A DNA stretch of 64,000 bases from Paenibacillus albidus (GCF_014644435.1 NZ_BMKR01000006.1:186001-250000); one strand, 5' to 3'; counted from the first letter of the stretch, positions 35,898-44,702 are shown. Translations and numbers: made by a program. Notes: generated from the sequence alone by a model not told the origin.

Positions 35898-36158
35898 ATT
35901 GCACCCGTGGTTCCACCCAAATTCGATTCCGGCAAACGGAATCCTTCATAAGCATGGGAATAACGGCCATGACCCGGCGGTTCTTACTGCCCTGACTTAA
36001 GCTCTCCCTGCCGGAAGGCTTAGCAAGAGGTTCATAACCGCAGCTACAAAGGGGTAAATCGAAGCTGGATGCCGGAGGAAATTACAGCCTTACGTTTCCC
36101 CTCTCTGAACGGCCCGGGCGAACGATCCATTTCTTTGTCAACGCTGTTAACATTAATT
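35898..36158 (-). ncRNA. T-box leader (tRNA-Thr sensing)
   Basis: The hallmark T-box sequence TGGGTGGAACCACGGGTGC (complement of 35902-35920) precedes the terminator. Further upstream, GC-rich paired segments (CCGGCAAACGGAAT, GCCTTCCGGCAGGGAGAGC) form Stem I to III. The thrS gene downstream makes threonine the expected specifier. I could not fix the specifier codon with certainty. The 5' end is set from the promoter at 36166-36194. Confidence 0.88.
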
Positions 36159-36165
36159 ACGAGTA

Positions 36166-36194
36166 ATTATAAATCGCGGTATCCTGTCCGTCAA
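36166..36194 (-). promoter_or_regulatory. Sigma-A promoter of thrS
   Basis: TTGACG (36189-36194), a 17-bp spacer, and TATAAT (36166-36171) on the complement, giving a leader of about 365 nt that spans the T-box. Confidence 0.75.
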
Positions 36195-36257
36195 GTCGGA
36201 AAGCATCTACAGGGGTATCTGTGCATAGAGAGAGTGTTCCAGACACACACAGAGAAT

Positions 36258-36428
36258 TTAATCTTCCCGTTGTTTCCTTTGGGGCAAGCGGCCTGCGCGT
36301 TTCAAAGATTCACGCAGCAGGTACTCGATATGCCCGTTTACGCTGCGAAACTCTTCTCCCGCCCAGCGTTCCAACGCTTCGTGCAGGTCGGGATCGATCC
36401 GCAGCGCAAAGCTTTTTTTGGCCGCCAT
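36258..36428 (-). CDS. Arc-like ribbon-helix-helix protein, 56 aa
   Basis: A short gene in a frame overlapped by other open frames. The product begins MAAKKSFALRIDPDLHEALE and continues through GHIEYLLRESLKRAG. The pattern of basic N-terminal strand (SFALRID), then a helix ending before a turn (SVNGHIEYLLRESL), is that of Arc/MetJ ribbon-helix-helix DNA-binding proteins. AAGGAGGT lies 12 bp before the ATG. It follows the SPFH gene by 17 bp on the same strand, so the two are co-transcribed. It may regulate the SPFH gene. There is no toxin gene partner. Confidence 0.8.
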   Translation of the reverse strand: MAAKKSFALRIDPDLHEALERWAGEEFRSVNGHIEYLLRESLKRAGRLPQRKQRED

Positions 36429-36445
36429 GATTGCTCATAACCTCC

Positions 36446-37288
36446 TTAGTACAACGAACCGGCATTAATAACCGGACTCGCTCCTCGTTCCGATACAATC
36501 GCTACCATCAGGTTGTTAATCATCGCTGCCTTGCGTTCCTCGTCAAGCTCAACCACTCCGCTCTCTCTGAGCTGTCTGATAGCCATGTCGACCATGCCTA
36601 CCGCACCTTCCACAATAATCTGACGGGCGGAGAGGATCGCCGAAGCCTGCTGGCGCTGCAGCATCGTGCTGGCAATTTCTGTTGCGTAAGCCAAATGAGT
36701 CAGGCGGGCTTCAATGACTTCCACACCGGATAACGATAGACGGGCTTGAAGCTCAGAGGCAAGCTCCTTGGCGATTTCATCGGCATTCGCCCGCAGTGAC
36801 ATGCCGGAGATATCGAAATTGTCATACGGGTATTTGCTGGCCACATGGCGCAGTGCCGTTTCACTCTGAATCTCCACAAACGCCATGTATTTGTCTACAT
36901 CGAACAACGCTTTTGCCGAATTGATTACCTTAAATACAATAACAGCGGCAATTTCAATCGGATTGCCTTCGACATCATTAACCTTCAACGTAGCACTGTT
37001 GAAATTGCGTACCCGCAGCGAGACCGTCTTGCGGATGCTGAACGGAATCACCGCCCACATGCCGCTAACTTTGATCGTTCCTACATATTGCCCGAAAAAA
37101 GTGACCACCACCGACTTGTTCGGCTGCACAATGGTGATGCAGGTACACAGTATTCCCGCCACAACGAACAGGACAATCGGCACTGCAATATACATCTGGA
37201 TCGCACCATACACTCCTCCACCCAGGCAAATGGCCAGTAAGGCAATCACCCAGAATCCGCTAACCGGACGAAGCGTTTTTTCTTTCAT
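36446..37288 (-). CDS. SPFH-domain (stomatin/flotillin-like) membrane protein
   Basis: A 280-aa protein with two N-terminal hydrophobic segments (about 10-50), then an SPFH/band-7 domain ([40 protein letters not shown]) and a helical C-terminus ([18 protein letters not shown]). It probably assembles on the inner membrane and organises or protects other proteins. ATG at 37288 with GGAGGTAAA is used; the frame runs 147 bp further without an SD. It is co-transcribed with the Arc-like gene. Confidence 0.9.
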   Translation of the reverse strand: MKEKTLRPVSGFWVIALLAICLGGGVYGAIQMYIAVPIVLFVVAGILCTCITIVQPNKSVVVTFFGQYVGTIKVSGMWAVIPFSIRKTVSLRVRNFNSATLKVNDVEGNPIEIAAVIVFKVINSAKALFDVDKYMAFVEIQSETALRHVASKYPYDNFDISGMSLRANADEIAKELASELQARLSLSGVEVIEARLTHLAYATEIASTMLQRQQASAILSARQIIVEGAVGMVDMAIRQLRESGVVELDEERKAAMINNLMVAIVSERGASPVINAGSLY

Positions 37289-37316
37289 AAATTTACCTCC
37301 AATAAGATATGTATTT

Positions 37317-37333
37317 GATATAATTATGATATC
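37317..37333. promoter_or_regulatory. Palindrome upstream of the SPFH gene
   Basis: GATATAATTATGATATC is a near-perfect inverted repeat about 30 bp before the SPFH start codon. It could be the binding site of a local repressor such as the Arc-like protein. Its function is unproven. Confidence 0.35.
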
Positions 37334-37357
37334 ACTTTTGGATATTGTTGTAAACCA

Positions 37358-37388
37358 CAAAAAACCAGGTTCGCCGGGAACCTGGTGG
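37358..37388 (-). terminator. Terminator of the 156-aa lipoprotein gene
   Basis: CCAGGTTC/GAACCTGG with a short CCGGC loop, followed by TTTTTTG on the minus strand. Confidence 0.8.
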
Positions 37389-37515
37389 TTGAGCAAGTAA
37401 GAATTACTTGAGTTATCAAAATAGTTATGTTCCACGATAGTGCTCCGCTTGTCAAGTTGATCTTGCCGATAATTTTACTCAGCGTTGAATTCTTGTGACC
37501 AAGCAACCTTCCTTT

Positions 37516-37986
37516 CTAATAAGCCGTTTCGTATATGATTTCACTATTGTCATTGTAAAAAATAATTTTCATCTGAGGCGTAGGGTTCCAAATTCTATAA
37601 TCTTTAATAACAAGAAATTTTTCACCTTTGTATTCATATTCACGATTTCTTTGATCAATCACTACTGAGTACGTTTTTGCGTTTCTTAAGATATTAGTAT
37701 TGCGTATTATTAAACCAACAGATCCCTTCTCTAGACCACCTATTAAAATCTTATCTTGCTCTAAACTATTGGAAGCGTGGTACCCTGATGAACCTTTATA
37801 AACAAATATTCTAGGCTCACTAAATATATAATATACCGAGTCGCTTAACTTCTGTATCGATACATGCTTCAAATCCTGACTCTCGATAAATGCAGTTAAT
37901 TCCTTTTCCGTAATTGAGTTATTATAACAACTTGTTAAGAGGAGTAAGAAAAGTATTAAAGCTAATGATCGTACGTGCAGTTTCAT
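37516..37986 (-). CDS. Hypothetical lipoprotein, 156 aa
   Basis: The N-terminal signal peptide ends in the lipobox LLLTSC (Cys at 20), so the protein should be lipid-anchored outside the membrane. The rest is a mixed alpha/beta domain without recognised family (VYYIFSEPRIFVYKGSSGYH, KTYSVVIDQRNREYEYKG). ATG at 37986 with GGAGG. The gene is richer in A+T than its neighbours, which hints at a different origin. It has its own terminator. Confidence 0.75.
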   Translation of the reverse strand: MKLHVRSLALILFLLLLTSCYNNSITEKELTAFIESQDLKHVSIQKLSDSVYYIFSEPRIFVYKGSSGYHASNSLEQDKILIGGLEKGSVGLIIRNTNILRNAKTYSVVIDQRNREYEYKGEKFLVIKDYRIWNPTPQMKIIFYNDNSEIIYETAY

Positions 37987-38363
37987 AATATCCTCCAAAG
38001 TTTCTAGTATAGGACTGAACTGAAATAAGCACTCCTGCACACATTATCAACATCACGTCGCGAAGCACAGCAGACCATCTGGATTTTGCAACTGTGAAGC
38101 ACGTTAAAAATAAGCTCTCACAAGCCTCTTCCAAAATGTACTTCATTGATATTCAACCTATTTATTTAATGGTGCGTCAACACATTCGAAGTTCACTTCT
38201 ATCTTTTTCCAAAATGGTACCATTCACACCACATTTCATCAAGTTTAAAGCGAACCGTCATTGACTTTGAATTTGACCAGACTCCTACAAAAATCAACTC
38301 CTTCTCAACGAAGCTTTGTGCGTTTAACAAAGGAAATGGTATACACAGCCACTAGACGACAAA
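37987..38363. other. Intergenic region without recognised feature
   Basis: AT-rich, with no supported ORF. The minus-strand ORF at 37922-38146 overlaps the lipoprotein start and has no SD. I see no RNA element apart from the terminator of mqnC at its right end. Confidence 0.5.
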
Positions 38364-38413
38364 ATACGCCTATTACTCTAATCCACAAAGCCGGATTAGA
38401 GCGATAGGCGTAT
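38364..38413 (-). terminator. Terminator of mqnC
   Basis: ATACGCCTAT and ATAGGCGTAT form the outer stem and CTCTAATCC/GGATTAGAG the inner stem, followed by TTTTG on the minus strand. Confidence 0.8.
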
Positions 38414-38433
38414 AGTTATTATTGCCTTCAAAT

Positions 38434-39570
38434 TTAGTTCTGCATCACAAAATCATTGTCGATCTTCGCATTCGCATCGTCGAACACCCGAAGGATGTCG
38501 TAACGCGTGTTGCGCTGCGCAGGGATCTTGCCCGCTTCACGGATCAGCTGGGTGATGGATTCAATGTTGACCTTGTAGGTCGCGCCCGCCGAGGAGACTA
38601 CATTCTCTTCGATCATCGTGCTGCCAAAGTCGTTGCAGCCGTATTGCAGCGAAAGCTTGCCGACTTCCGGCCCCATGGTTACCCAGGAAGACTGGAAATT
38701 CTTGATATTGTCCAGAACAAGACGGCTGATGGCTACGGTCTTGAGGTATTCCTCGGGTGTCTGCCTGTCCAGCTTCAGGTTCGTATTATCCGGCTGGAAG
38801 GTCCAGGAAATGAAGGCCAGGAATCCTTCGGAATCGTATTTATTGGCAATGCATTCATCCTGGGCTTCGCGTACACGCAGCAAATGAAGCGCCCGTTCTT
38901 CCATGCTCTCGCCAAGACCGATGACCATAGTGGCCGTCGTGTTCATACCAATCTTGTGCGCAGTCTGCATAACGTCCATCCACTCTCGCCAGGAGCCCTT
39001 GAGTCTGCTGATCTTCCGGCGGGTCCGGTCATCCAGAATTTCTGCACCGCCGCCAGGCAGCGAGTCCAGTCCGGCAGCATGGATCTCACGTACTACCTGT
39101 TCCAGCGGCAAGCCGGATACCTCTACCATTTTCATAATCTCGGCTGGAGAGAAGGAGTGCATGGTAATGTCAGGGAAACGCTGTTTGATCCCGCGCAGCA
39201 GATCTGTATAGTAGCTGAAAGGCAGGTTGGGATTGGTCCCGCCCTGCATCAGGATCTCGGTACCGTTCACGGCAATCGTTTCGGAGATTTTCTGGAAAAT
39301 GGTCTCATCGGGCAGCACATATCCTTCATCCGAACCCGGTCTGCGGTAAAACGCGCAAAAACGGCAGTAAACATCACAGACGTTGGTATAGTTAATATTA
39401 CGGCCAATTACAAATGTAGCCAGCGGATCGGGATGCCAGCGTTCCATAATCTTGTTGGCGGCAGCGCCCATTTTCTCAATCTCATTGCTCTCAAATAATC
39501 TGACGGTGTCTTCGAGCCCAAGGCGTTCTCCCTTCAGTGTTCTTTCCAGGATAAGGTCTATCGCACTCAT
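38434..39570 (-). CDS. mqnC: Cyclic dehypoxanthinyl futalosine synthase MqnC
   Basis: A 378-aa radical-SAM enzyme of the futalosine menaquinone pathway. The CX3CX2C cluster motif is in NVCDVYCRFCAFYRR, matching MqnC (CAFYR) rather than MqnE (CAFSR-like). Other segments: ILMQGGTNPNLP, GLDSLPGGGAEIL, GLGESMEERA and WVTMGPEVGKLSLQYGCNDFG. It forms the cyclic intermediate from dehypoxanthine futalosine. ATG at 39570 with AAGGAGG. No other mqn gene is in the window, so the rest of the pathway would be elsewhere. Confidence 0.9.
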   Translation of the reverse strand: MSAIDLILERTLKGERLGLEDTVRLFESNEIEKMGAAANKIMERWHPDPLATFVIGRNINYTNVCDVYCRFCAFYRRPGSDEGYVLPDETIFQKISETIAVNGTEILMQGGTNPNLPFSYYTDLLRGIKQRFPDITMHSFSPAEIMKMVEVSGLPLEQVVREIHAAGLDSLPGGGAEILDDRTRRKISRLKGSWREWMDVMQTAHKIGMNTTATMVIGLGESMEERALHLLRVREAQDECIANKYDSEGFLAFISWTFQPDNTNLKLDRQTPEEYLKTVAISRLVLDNIKNFQSSWVTMGPEVGKLSLQYGCNDFGSTMIEENVVSSAGATYKVNIESITQLIREAGKIPAQRNTRYDILRVFDDANAKIDNDFVMQN

Positions 39571-39735
39571 CGTTCGCAGCCTCCTTAAGTCCATATCTGT
39601 ATGGATCATCCATAAAATTTGTGTAAGTAAAAATGAATAGATTCGTTCCCTCATCGTAACACAATCGAGACAGCTTGAGAAATATTTGTGTTAGCCGTCT
39701 GCCGGCTAGGCCCCGGCAGAAGGGGATTTATTGCA

Positions 39736-39770
39736 GCAAACAAACAGCACCGCCACATGGCGGTGCTGCC
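39736..39770 (-). terminator. Terminator of metA-metI
   Basis: CAGCACCGCC/GGCGGTGCTG with a 4-nt loop, followed by TTTGTTTG on the minus strand, about 90 bp beyond the metI stop. Confidence 0.85.
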
Positions 39771-39858
39771 CAGCCCACTCTATTTACGCCAAGGCCTGCC
39801 TCAAGTCCGCAGTCCGCTCCGCAGCCGGACAGGTTCGAGCGCTAAAGACCTTGTGCCG

Positions 39859-41046
39859 TTATCCCCGGTCGCCGTCCCCTTCTTCAAGCTCTCTTCGTGC
39901 CGCTTCAAGAGCGTTGCCCAGGTCGGCAATCAGGTCATTCTCATGCTCGATGCCAACGGAGAAACGCAGCAGACGGTCATCCACGCCTACCGCATCGCGG
40001 ATTTCGGCGGGAATATCGGCATGTGTCTGCACGGCAGGGTAAGTCATCAGCGATTCAACGCCCCCCAGACTCTCCGCGAATGCAATCAGGCGGATGTGCC
40101 GGAGCAGCGGCTCCACGTAGCGGGCATCTTTTACTTTAAAGGAAAAGATACCTGTATTTCCAGAAGACTGACGGTTCTGAATCTCATGCCCGGGATGCTC
40201 GGGCAGTCCCGGATGGAACACCTCCGCCACGGCCGGATGCCCTTTCAAGTAATGGGCCAATGCCAGCGCATTGCGCTCATGGCGTTCCATGCGCAGCGCC
40301 AGGGTCTTCATTCCTCTCATCAGCTGGTAGCTGTCGGTAGGCGACAGCACTGCGCCGATGGAATTATGTAGAATCGCCATTTCGGCCGACAATTCAGCAC
40401 CTTTGGTAATAATAAGGCCGGCCAGCACATCGTTATGCCCGCCCAGATATTTGGTCGCGCTGTGAATAATGATATCCGCACCTAGCTCCAGCGGCCGCTG
40501 GAAAAACGGAGTCAGCAGGGTGTTGTCCACAATGGTCAGCAGCTCATGCCGCTTGGCCCAGGTACAGACCGCCCCGATATCCGTAATCATCATCAGCGGA
40601 TTCGTCGGCGTTTCGATAAAGACCGCCTTGGTATTTGGACGGCGGGCCGATTCCAGCGCATCCAGATCATTGGTATCCACATAGGAGGCCGTAATGCCGA
40701 ATTTGGACAAAATCCGTTCCAGCAGCCGGTAAGTTCCGCCATAGAGGTCCAGAGAAACGACCAGATGATCCCCTTGCCCGAACAGGGCAAAGATGGTCTG
40801 CAGCGCAGCCATGCCGGAGCTGCAGGCAAACCCTGCATCGCCGGATTCAAGTTCTGCAGCCGCCTCTTCAAGCACCGAACGGGTCGGGCTTTTGGTCCGA
40901 ATATAGTCAAAGCCGGTGCTTTGTCCCAGCCGCGGATGGCGGAACGCCGTCGCATTATAAATCGGGAAATTCACTGCTCCTGTGGCCGGGTCCTCCTGGG
41001 AGCCAATCTGCGCCAGCCTGCTTTCAATCTTAAGTTTCTCTTCCAT
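39859..41046 (-). CDS. metI: Cystathionine gamma-synthase/O-acetylhomoserine thiolyase, MetI type
   Basis: A 395-aa PLP enzyme of the Cys/Met metabolism family that uses O-acetylhomoserine to make cystathionine or homocysteine. Seen: STGFDYIRTKSPTR, GFACSSGMAALQTI, DLYGGTYRL, ETPTNPLMMITDI, the PLP lysine in HSATKYLGGHNDVLAG, and FAESLGGVESLMTYPA. The sequence closely follows B. subtilis MetI. It lies 54 bp after metA, sharing the SAM-riboswitch-controlled transcript. Confidence 0.93.
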   Translation of the reverse strand: MEEKLKIESRLAQIGSQEDPATGAVNFPIYNATAFRHPRLGQSTGFDYIRTKSPTRSVLEEAAAELESGDAGFACSSGMAALQTIFALFGQGDHLVVSLDLYGGTYRLLERILSKFGITASYVDTNDLDALESARRPNTKAVFIETPTNPLMMITDIGAVCTWAKRHELLTIVDNTLLTPFFQRPLELGADIIIHSATKYLGGHNDVLAGLIITKGAELSAEMAILHNSIGAVLSPTDSYQLMRGMKTLALRMERHERNALALAHYLKGHPAVAEVFHPGLPEHPGHEIQNRQSSGNTGIFSFKVKDARYVEPLLRHIRLIAFAESLGGVESLMTYPAVQTHADIPAEIRDAVGVDDRLLRFSVGIEHENDLIADLGNALEAARRELEEGDGDRG

Positions 41047-41100
41047 TCCATTAAGCCTCCTAAATGTGGTGTACTGTACGGTTTGTGCGCTTGCGGTATA

Positions 41101-42018
41101 TTAAATAATCGGACCGATATCGTAAGGTGTCTCTTGGTATACATAGTAATTGAGCCAGTTAGAGAACAATAAGTTGGCATGGGCGCGCCATACGGCCGGC
41201 GGGGTACGCTCCGGATCATCGTTAGGGTAGTAGTGCTTCGGCACTGGAACGTCCATTCCTTTGAGCACATCACGGTCATATTCCCACTTCAGCGAGAACG
41301 GATCGTATTCCGAGTGCCCTGTCACAAAGATCTGCTTGCCATCCAGTGTCGCCACCAGATAGATTCCGGCTTCTTCAGACTCGGCCAGGATCTGCAGATT
41401 GGAGTTCGCTTCAATATCTTCACGGGAAACGTCGGTATGGCGGGAATGCGGTACATGGAACACTTCATCGAAACCGCGCAGCAGCTTAATGTTATTCTGG
41501 TTCACCGTATGTGAAAATACACCAAAACATTTCTCGGGCAGCGCAACCTTATTCACGCCAAAGTGATGGTACAGGCCAGCCTGCGCTGCCCAACAGATAT
41601 GCATGGTTGAAGTCACATTATGTTTGCTCCACTCAAAGATCTCTTGCAGCTCTTCCCAATAGTTGACATCCTCAAATTCCATTTGCTCCACGGGAGCACC
41701 GGTGACGATAAGCCCGTCCAAGCGGCGGTGGCTGATCTCATCAAAAGTGGTATAAAAGCTCTTCAGATGCTCCGGTGACGTATTTTTGGAAGTGTGGGAA
41801 CGGGGATGCAGCAGGACAACATCCACCTGAAGGGGCGAGTTCCCGATTAAACGCAGCAACTGCGTCTCTGTTGTTTCTTTAGTCGGCATCAAGTTAAGAA
41901 TGGCGATTCTGAGGGGCCGGATATCCTGATGAAACGCTTGGCTCTCATCCATTACAAAAATGTTCTCCCCGGACAATATTTCTTTGGCCGGTAGGCTGTC
42001 TGCTATTTTGATCGGCAT
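41101..42018 (-). CDS. metA: Homoserine O-acetyltransferase MetA
   Basis: A 305-aa MetA/HTS family enzyme, the first committed step of methionine synthesis. The catalytic Cys142 lies in [15 protein letters not shown]; the Glu and His of the dyad region are in [10 protein letters not shown]. Residue 111 is Glu ([11 protein letters not shown]), the residue linked to acetyl-CoA rather than succinyl-CoA use in this family. It is paired with MetI, which takes O-acetylhomoserine. Start: ATG at 42018 with GGAGT, behind a SAM-I riboswitch. Confidence 0.95.
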   Translation of the reverse strand: MPIKIADSLPAKEILSGENIFVMDESQAFHQDIRPLRIAILNLMPTKETTETQLLRLIGNSPLQVDVVLLHPRSHTSKNTSPEHLKSFYTTFDEISHRRLDGLIVTGAPVEQMEFEDVNYWEELQEIFEWSKHNVTSTMHICWAAQAGLYHHFGVNKVALPEKCFGVFSHTVNQNNIKLLRGFDEVFHVPHSRHTDVSREDIEANSNLQILAESEEAGIYLVATLDGKQIFVTGHSEYDPFSLKWEYDRDVLKGMDVPVPKHYYPNDDPERTPPAVWRAHANLLFSNWLNYYVYQETPYDIGPII

Positions 42019-42082
42019 GCTGTCTCCACTCCTTGTTTGAATTGTAGGTTTCCGCTGGGCGGCACCGGATTATCGGGGTACA

Positions 42083-42112
42083 AAAAAGACCTTTCTCATC
42101 ACGAGAAAGGTC
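42083..42112 (-). terminator. Riboswitch-controlled terminator before metA
   Basis: GACCTTTCTC-GTGAT-GAGAAAGGTC followed by TTTTTTG on the minus strand. It folds when SAM is bound to the upstream aptamer. Confidence 0.93.
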
Positions 42113-42137
42113 ATATCTAAAAGTCATATGTGCCCCT

Positions 42138-42266
42138 CTCATCTGCCAGAAAACTCCCAGGGCCTAAAAGATCCGCCAGGAAAGCTTCCGCAAGAATTAG
42201 CACCGTGCGTTCACACGCCGGTTGCCGGGTTTCATCGGGCCAGTCCCTCCACCTGCTCTTGATAAG
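42138..42266 (-). ncRNA. SAM-I riboswitch (S-box) upstream of metA-metI
   Basis: The complement reads CTTATCAAGAGCAGGTGGAG (20 nt), then GGACTGGCCCGATGAAACCC and GGCAACC, the canonical S-box core with the k-turn and the SAM pocket. Helix P1 is CTTATC with GATGAG at the 3' end. A terminator follows at 42083-42112. The promoter candidate TTGACG (42325-42330) with TTAAAG 17 bp further is weak. Confidence 0.95.
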
Positions 42267-42455
42267 ATTTAGCTGTATTCAATTAAATTTCTTAGAACTT
42301 ACTTTAAATCATGAACCTCATTTCCGTCAAGTCCATACAATGCCAAGAGAGCTTCAAAATGACAAGAATTTTTCTTGAAAGAGCCCTATCCCGGCGTTAT
42401 ACTAGACAAGGGTTTGATCCCATCAATATAAATTGACAAAAAGAGGTGAGAGGAA

Positions 42456-42584
42456 ATGGAAGGCGACCCGGGTTCGCATTTAAGCGTTACAAAGGAACAA
42501 CCGCACAGGATTAACATCAGCTTGCCGGCGGGAGCAGCTCTTCTTCATGCCCTCACACCATTATTCGGTTATACACACGGATAG
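42456..42584 (+). CDS. 42-aa ORF upstream of corA, possible leader peptide
   Basis: ATG at 42456 with the strong SD AGAGGTGAG; the product (MEGDPGSHLSVTKEQPHRIN..., ending LHALTPLFGYTHG) has no recognised family. It lies 83 bp before the corA start. Mg2+ transporter leaders sometimes encode short Pro-rich peptides whose translation responds to Mg2+. The SD is convincing, but the peptide itself is unremarkable. Confidence 0.45.
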   Translation: MEGDPGSHLSVTKEQPHRINISLPAGAALLHALTPLFGYTHG

Positions 42585-42667
42585 GTTACCCCGGCCAAGC
42601 TGATTTTCCTCTGTGCTTGAATAAGCATTTTTCTGGAGAAGACCAGGAAAAAGAAGGAGTGAATCAG

Positions 42668-43603
42668 ATGAAAATCCGCCTGGTAAATGCAGGGGTTTTT
42701 ACACCTATTGATGATATTAACGAGACACTGGGAGCACCTGCGGAAGGTTTTTACTGGATTGATGCAGATGTCGAGGATCTGGAACTGATCCAGCCGCTGT
42801 TCAATCTGCATGATCTTGCTGTTGAAGACTGCCTGAGTGAAGAAGAGCAACGCCCCAAGATTGAGATTTATGAGAGCCATTATTTCATTGTAGTCAACAG
42901 TATCCGCTTTGATGATGAGGAGATTTTTCTGCGGGCGCTTAACGTCTTCCTGGGCAGACATTTTATCATTACCGTCACCAAGCAGAAGATTCATGAGCTG
43001 CGTGCCCTGAAGCCTATGCTGTGGGAACAGGAAGTCAGCGAACCCGACCGGTTCCTGTATCTGCTCATCGACCTTGTGGTGGACAATTATTTCTCCGTCG
43101 GTGACCGGATCGAGGTCCGGATCGAGAAGCTCGAAGAGGATATTCTCATGCACACCAAGAAATCACATCTCAGCGAGATCATCGGTCTGCGCAGTGAAAT
43201 TCTCTGGCTCAAGAAAATGCTGGGTCCGCAGAAAGAGGTTATCAACACTCTGAACAAAAAAGACCTCCGCCTGATCGACGACCAGCTCCAGAAATATTTC
43301 AGCGACATTTACGAGAATGCGGTTAAGATATCCGAAACGTTCGACACGTACCGCGACCTCATGGGCAACTTGCGCGAAGCCTACCAGTCGAGTATTGCCA
43401 ACCGCGCCAATGAGATCATGAGAGTTTTTACGGCAATTACCACGATATTCATGCCGCTGACTGTTATTACAGGCATTTACGGTATGAACTTTGATCATAT
43501 GCCCGAGCTTCACACCCCATACGGGTACTACGGCGTCATCGGAGTTATGTTGACTCTGGGCTGTGGAATGCTGTATGTCTTCCGTAAAAAAGAATGGCTA
43601 TGA
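42668..43603 (+). CDS. corA: CorA-family magnesium/divalent-cation transporter
   Basis: A 311-aa protein with the cytoplasmic alpha/beta/alpha funnel domain (1-245) and two C-terminal TM helices. The signature GMN motif is in GIYGMNF at the end of TM1 (about residue 274). ATG at 42668 with AAGGAGTGA; the longer frame to 42617 lacks an SD. It is a pentameric channel for Mg2+ or Co2+. One rightward transcription unit with its own terminator. Confidence 0.93.
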   Translation: MKIRLVNAGVFTPIDDINETLGAPAEGFYWIDADVEDLELIQPLFNLHDLAVEDCLSEEEQRPKIEIYESHYFIVVNSIRFDDEEIFLRALNVFLGRHFIITVTKQKIHELRALKPMLWEQEVSEPDRFLYLLIDLVVDNYFSVGDRIEVRIEKLEEDILMHTKKSHLSEIIGLRSEILWLKKMLGPQKEVINTLNKKDLRLIDDQLQKYFSDIYENAVKISETFDTYRDLMGNLREAYQSSIANRANEIMRVFTAITTIFMPLTVITGIYGMNFDHMPELHTPYGYYGVIGVMLTLGCGMLYVFRKKEWL

Positions 43604-43625
43604 ATATCATCGGACGAAGGCACAG

Positions 43626-43672
43626 GACGAAGGACACTGAACCCGCGGGGACAGAATCCTTCGTCTTTTTTA
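43626..43672 (+). terminator. Terminator of corA
   Basis: GACGAAGGA (43626-43634) and TCCTTCGTC (43657-43665) with TTTTTTAA after it. Confidence 0.75.
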
Positions 43673-43685
43673 ATACTAGTGCCCG

Positions 43686-44702
43686 CTAAAAGTTCCCGGC
43701 CACTCCCAGCTTATCCGCTTGCTCCCGCCGGAACCGGATACGGATCAGGCGCAGGCGCTCATAGTAGAAATCCAGTCCCTCGCTTGCGGAAAAGTTCTCC
43801 CCGTACACTTTATGGAACACCGGCTTCAGAAAGAGATCCCCAAGCTCTGCGTAAGCGTTCCAGACAGCCTCCTGCTGCTCTCTCTCCATCGTTACGAGCT
43901 CAAGCTCGATAAGCTTCTCAACGGAATAGCCGTCCTTCTCCAGCTCCTCTACTGCTTCAAGCAGTTCGCGGCGCCCGATACCCGTCTGTTCTTTCAGCTG
44001 TTCCAGCCCAAGCCCGCCTTCAATCCCTTGCAGCAGCATCCGGTTCAGCCGGAGCCGTTCCAGCTGCTTCTTGTATTTAATCTCCTTCTGCTTATACAGC
44101 CAGGAGCTAAACGCGTCTTCGTCGGTCGCCTCACGTACCCATTTCAGCGGAAAATCGTGCTCCCGCGGAGCCGCCGCCGTAATGGCCAGCCAGTCCGGTC
44201 CATATTGGGCCGCTTTGGCCTCGCCGATGCCGGGAATTTGCAGCAGCTCTTCGGTCGATTGCGGCAGAAAAGTGCTCAGCAAACGAAGGAGCCTGTTGCT
44301 GGCCAGAATATACGGTGCTTTCCGTTCACTTGAAGCTTTCCCCCGGCGCCAGGCGCTAAGTTCCTCGTATACGGCCTCATTGGCATATTGCTCACTGTAA
44401 TATTGCAGTCTTAACTGCTCCTGATTCCGGCCCGTAAGTCCTTCCTCCTCATGGAATACTCCGTCTATCAAGGGGCGGTAGCCTTCTCCCATCTTGACGG
44501 CCAGCTCATGCCTGTAGACACATAACATTTCATTCCAGGAGCCGCCTTCATACCACAAGCAGTCTTCCCCTTCTCCCGCTTCCGCGAAATCACGCCAGCC
44601 CAGACGCCACACCCCTTCCTCTTCACCAATCCACAGCTGGGCAAATACCTCCTCAGTGAGCCCCGAAATTCTGGACAACCGGTTCATAAATACAATTTGC
44701 AT
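43686..44702 (-). CDS. HRDC-domain protein, 338 aa
   Basis: The central region has an HRDC (helicase and RNase D C-terminal) nucleic-acid-binding domain of about 80 aa (AWRRGKASSERKAPYILA, TFLPQSTEELLQIPGIGEAKAAQYG, about 125-205). The C-terminal half is helical, with an LEQLKEQTGIGRRELLEAVEELEKDGYS-like helix-turn-helix region (key: TGIGRREL). There is no helicase or nuclease motif. ATG at 44702 is chosen (AGGCAGGG upstream). It probably binds DNA or RNA; the exact role is unknown. Confidence 0.85.
   Translation of the reverse strand: MQIVFMNRLSRISGLTEEVFAQLWIGEEEGVWRLGWRDFAEAGEGEDCLWYEGGSWNEMLCVYRHELAVKMGEGYRPLIDGVFHEEEGLTGRNQEQLRLQYYSEQYANEAVYEELSAWRRGKASSERKAPYILASNRLLRLLSTFLPQSTEELLQIPGIGEAKAAQYGPDWLAITAAAPREHDFPLKWVREATDEDAFSSWLYKQKEIKYKKQLERLRLNRMLLQGIEGGLGLEQLKEQTGIGRRELLEAVEELEKDGYSVEKLIELELVTMEREQQEAVWNAYAELGDLFLKPVFHKVYGENFSASEGLDFYYERLRLIRIRFRREQADKLGVAGNF

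Noticed and set aside
37922-38146. 74-aa minus-strand ORF overlapping the lipoprotein start
   Set aside because: It overlaps the start of the lipoprotein gene in another frame and has no SD; the lipoprotein has a signal peptide and SD.
38422-39498. 358-aa plus-strand open frame
   Set aside because: It is antisense to mqnC; the composition is that of a shadow frame.
42569-43153. 194-aa minus-strand ORF opposite corA
   Set aside because: It is antisense to the well-supported corA gene and has no SD.
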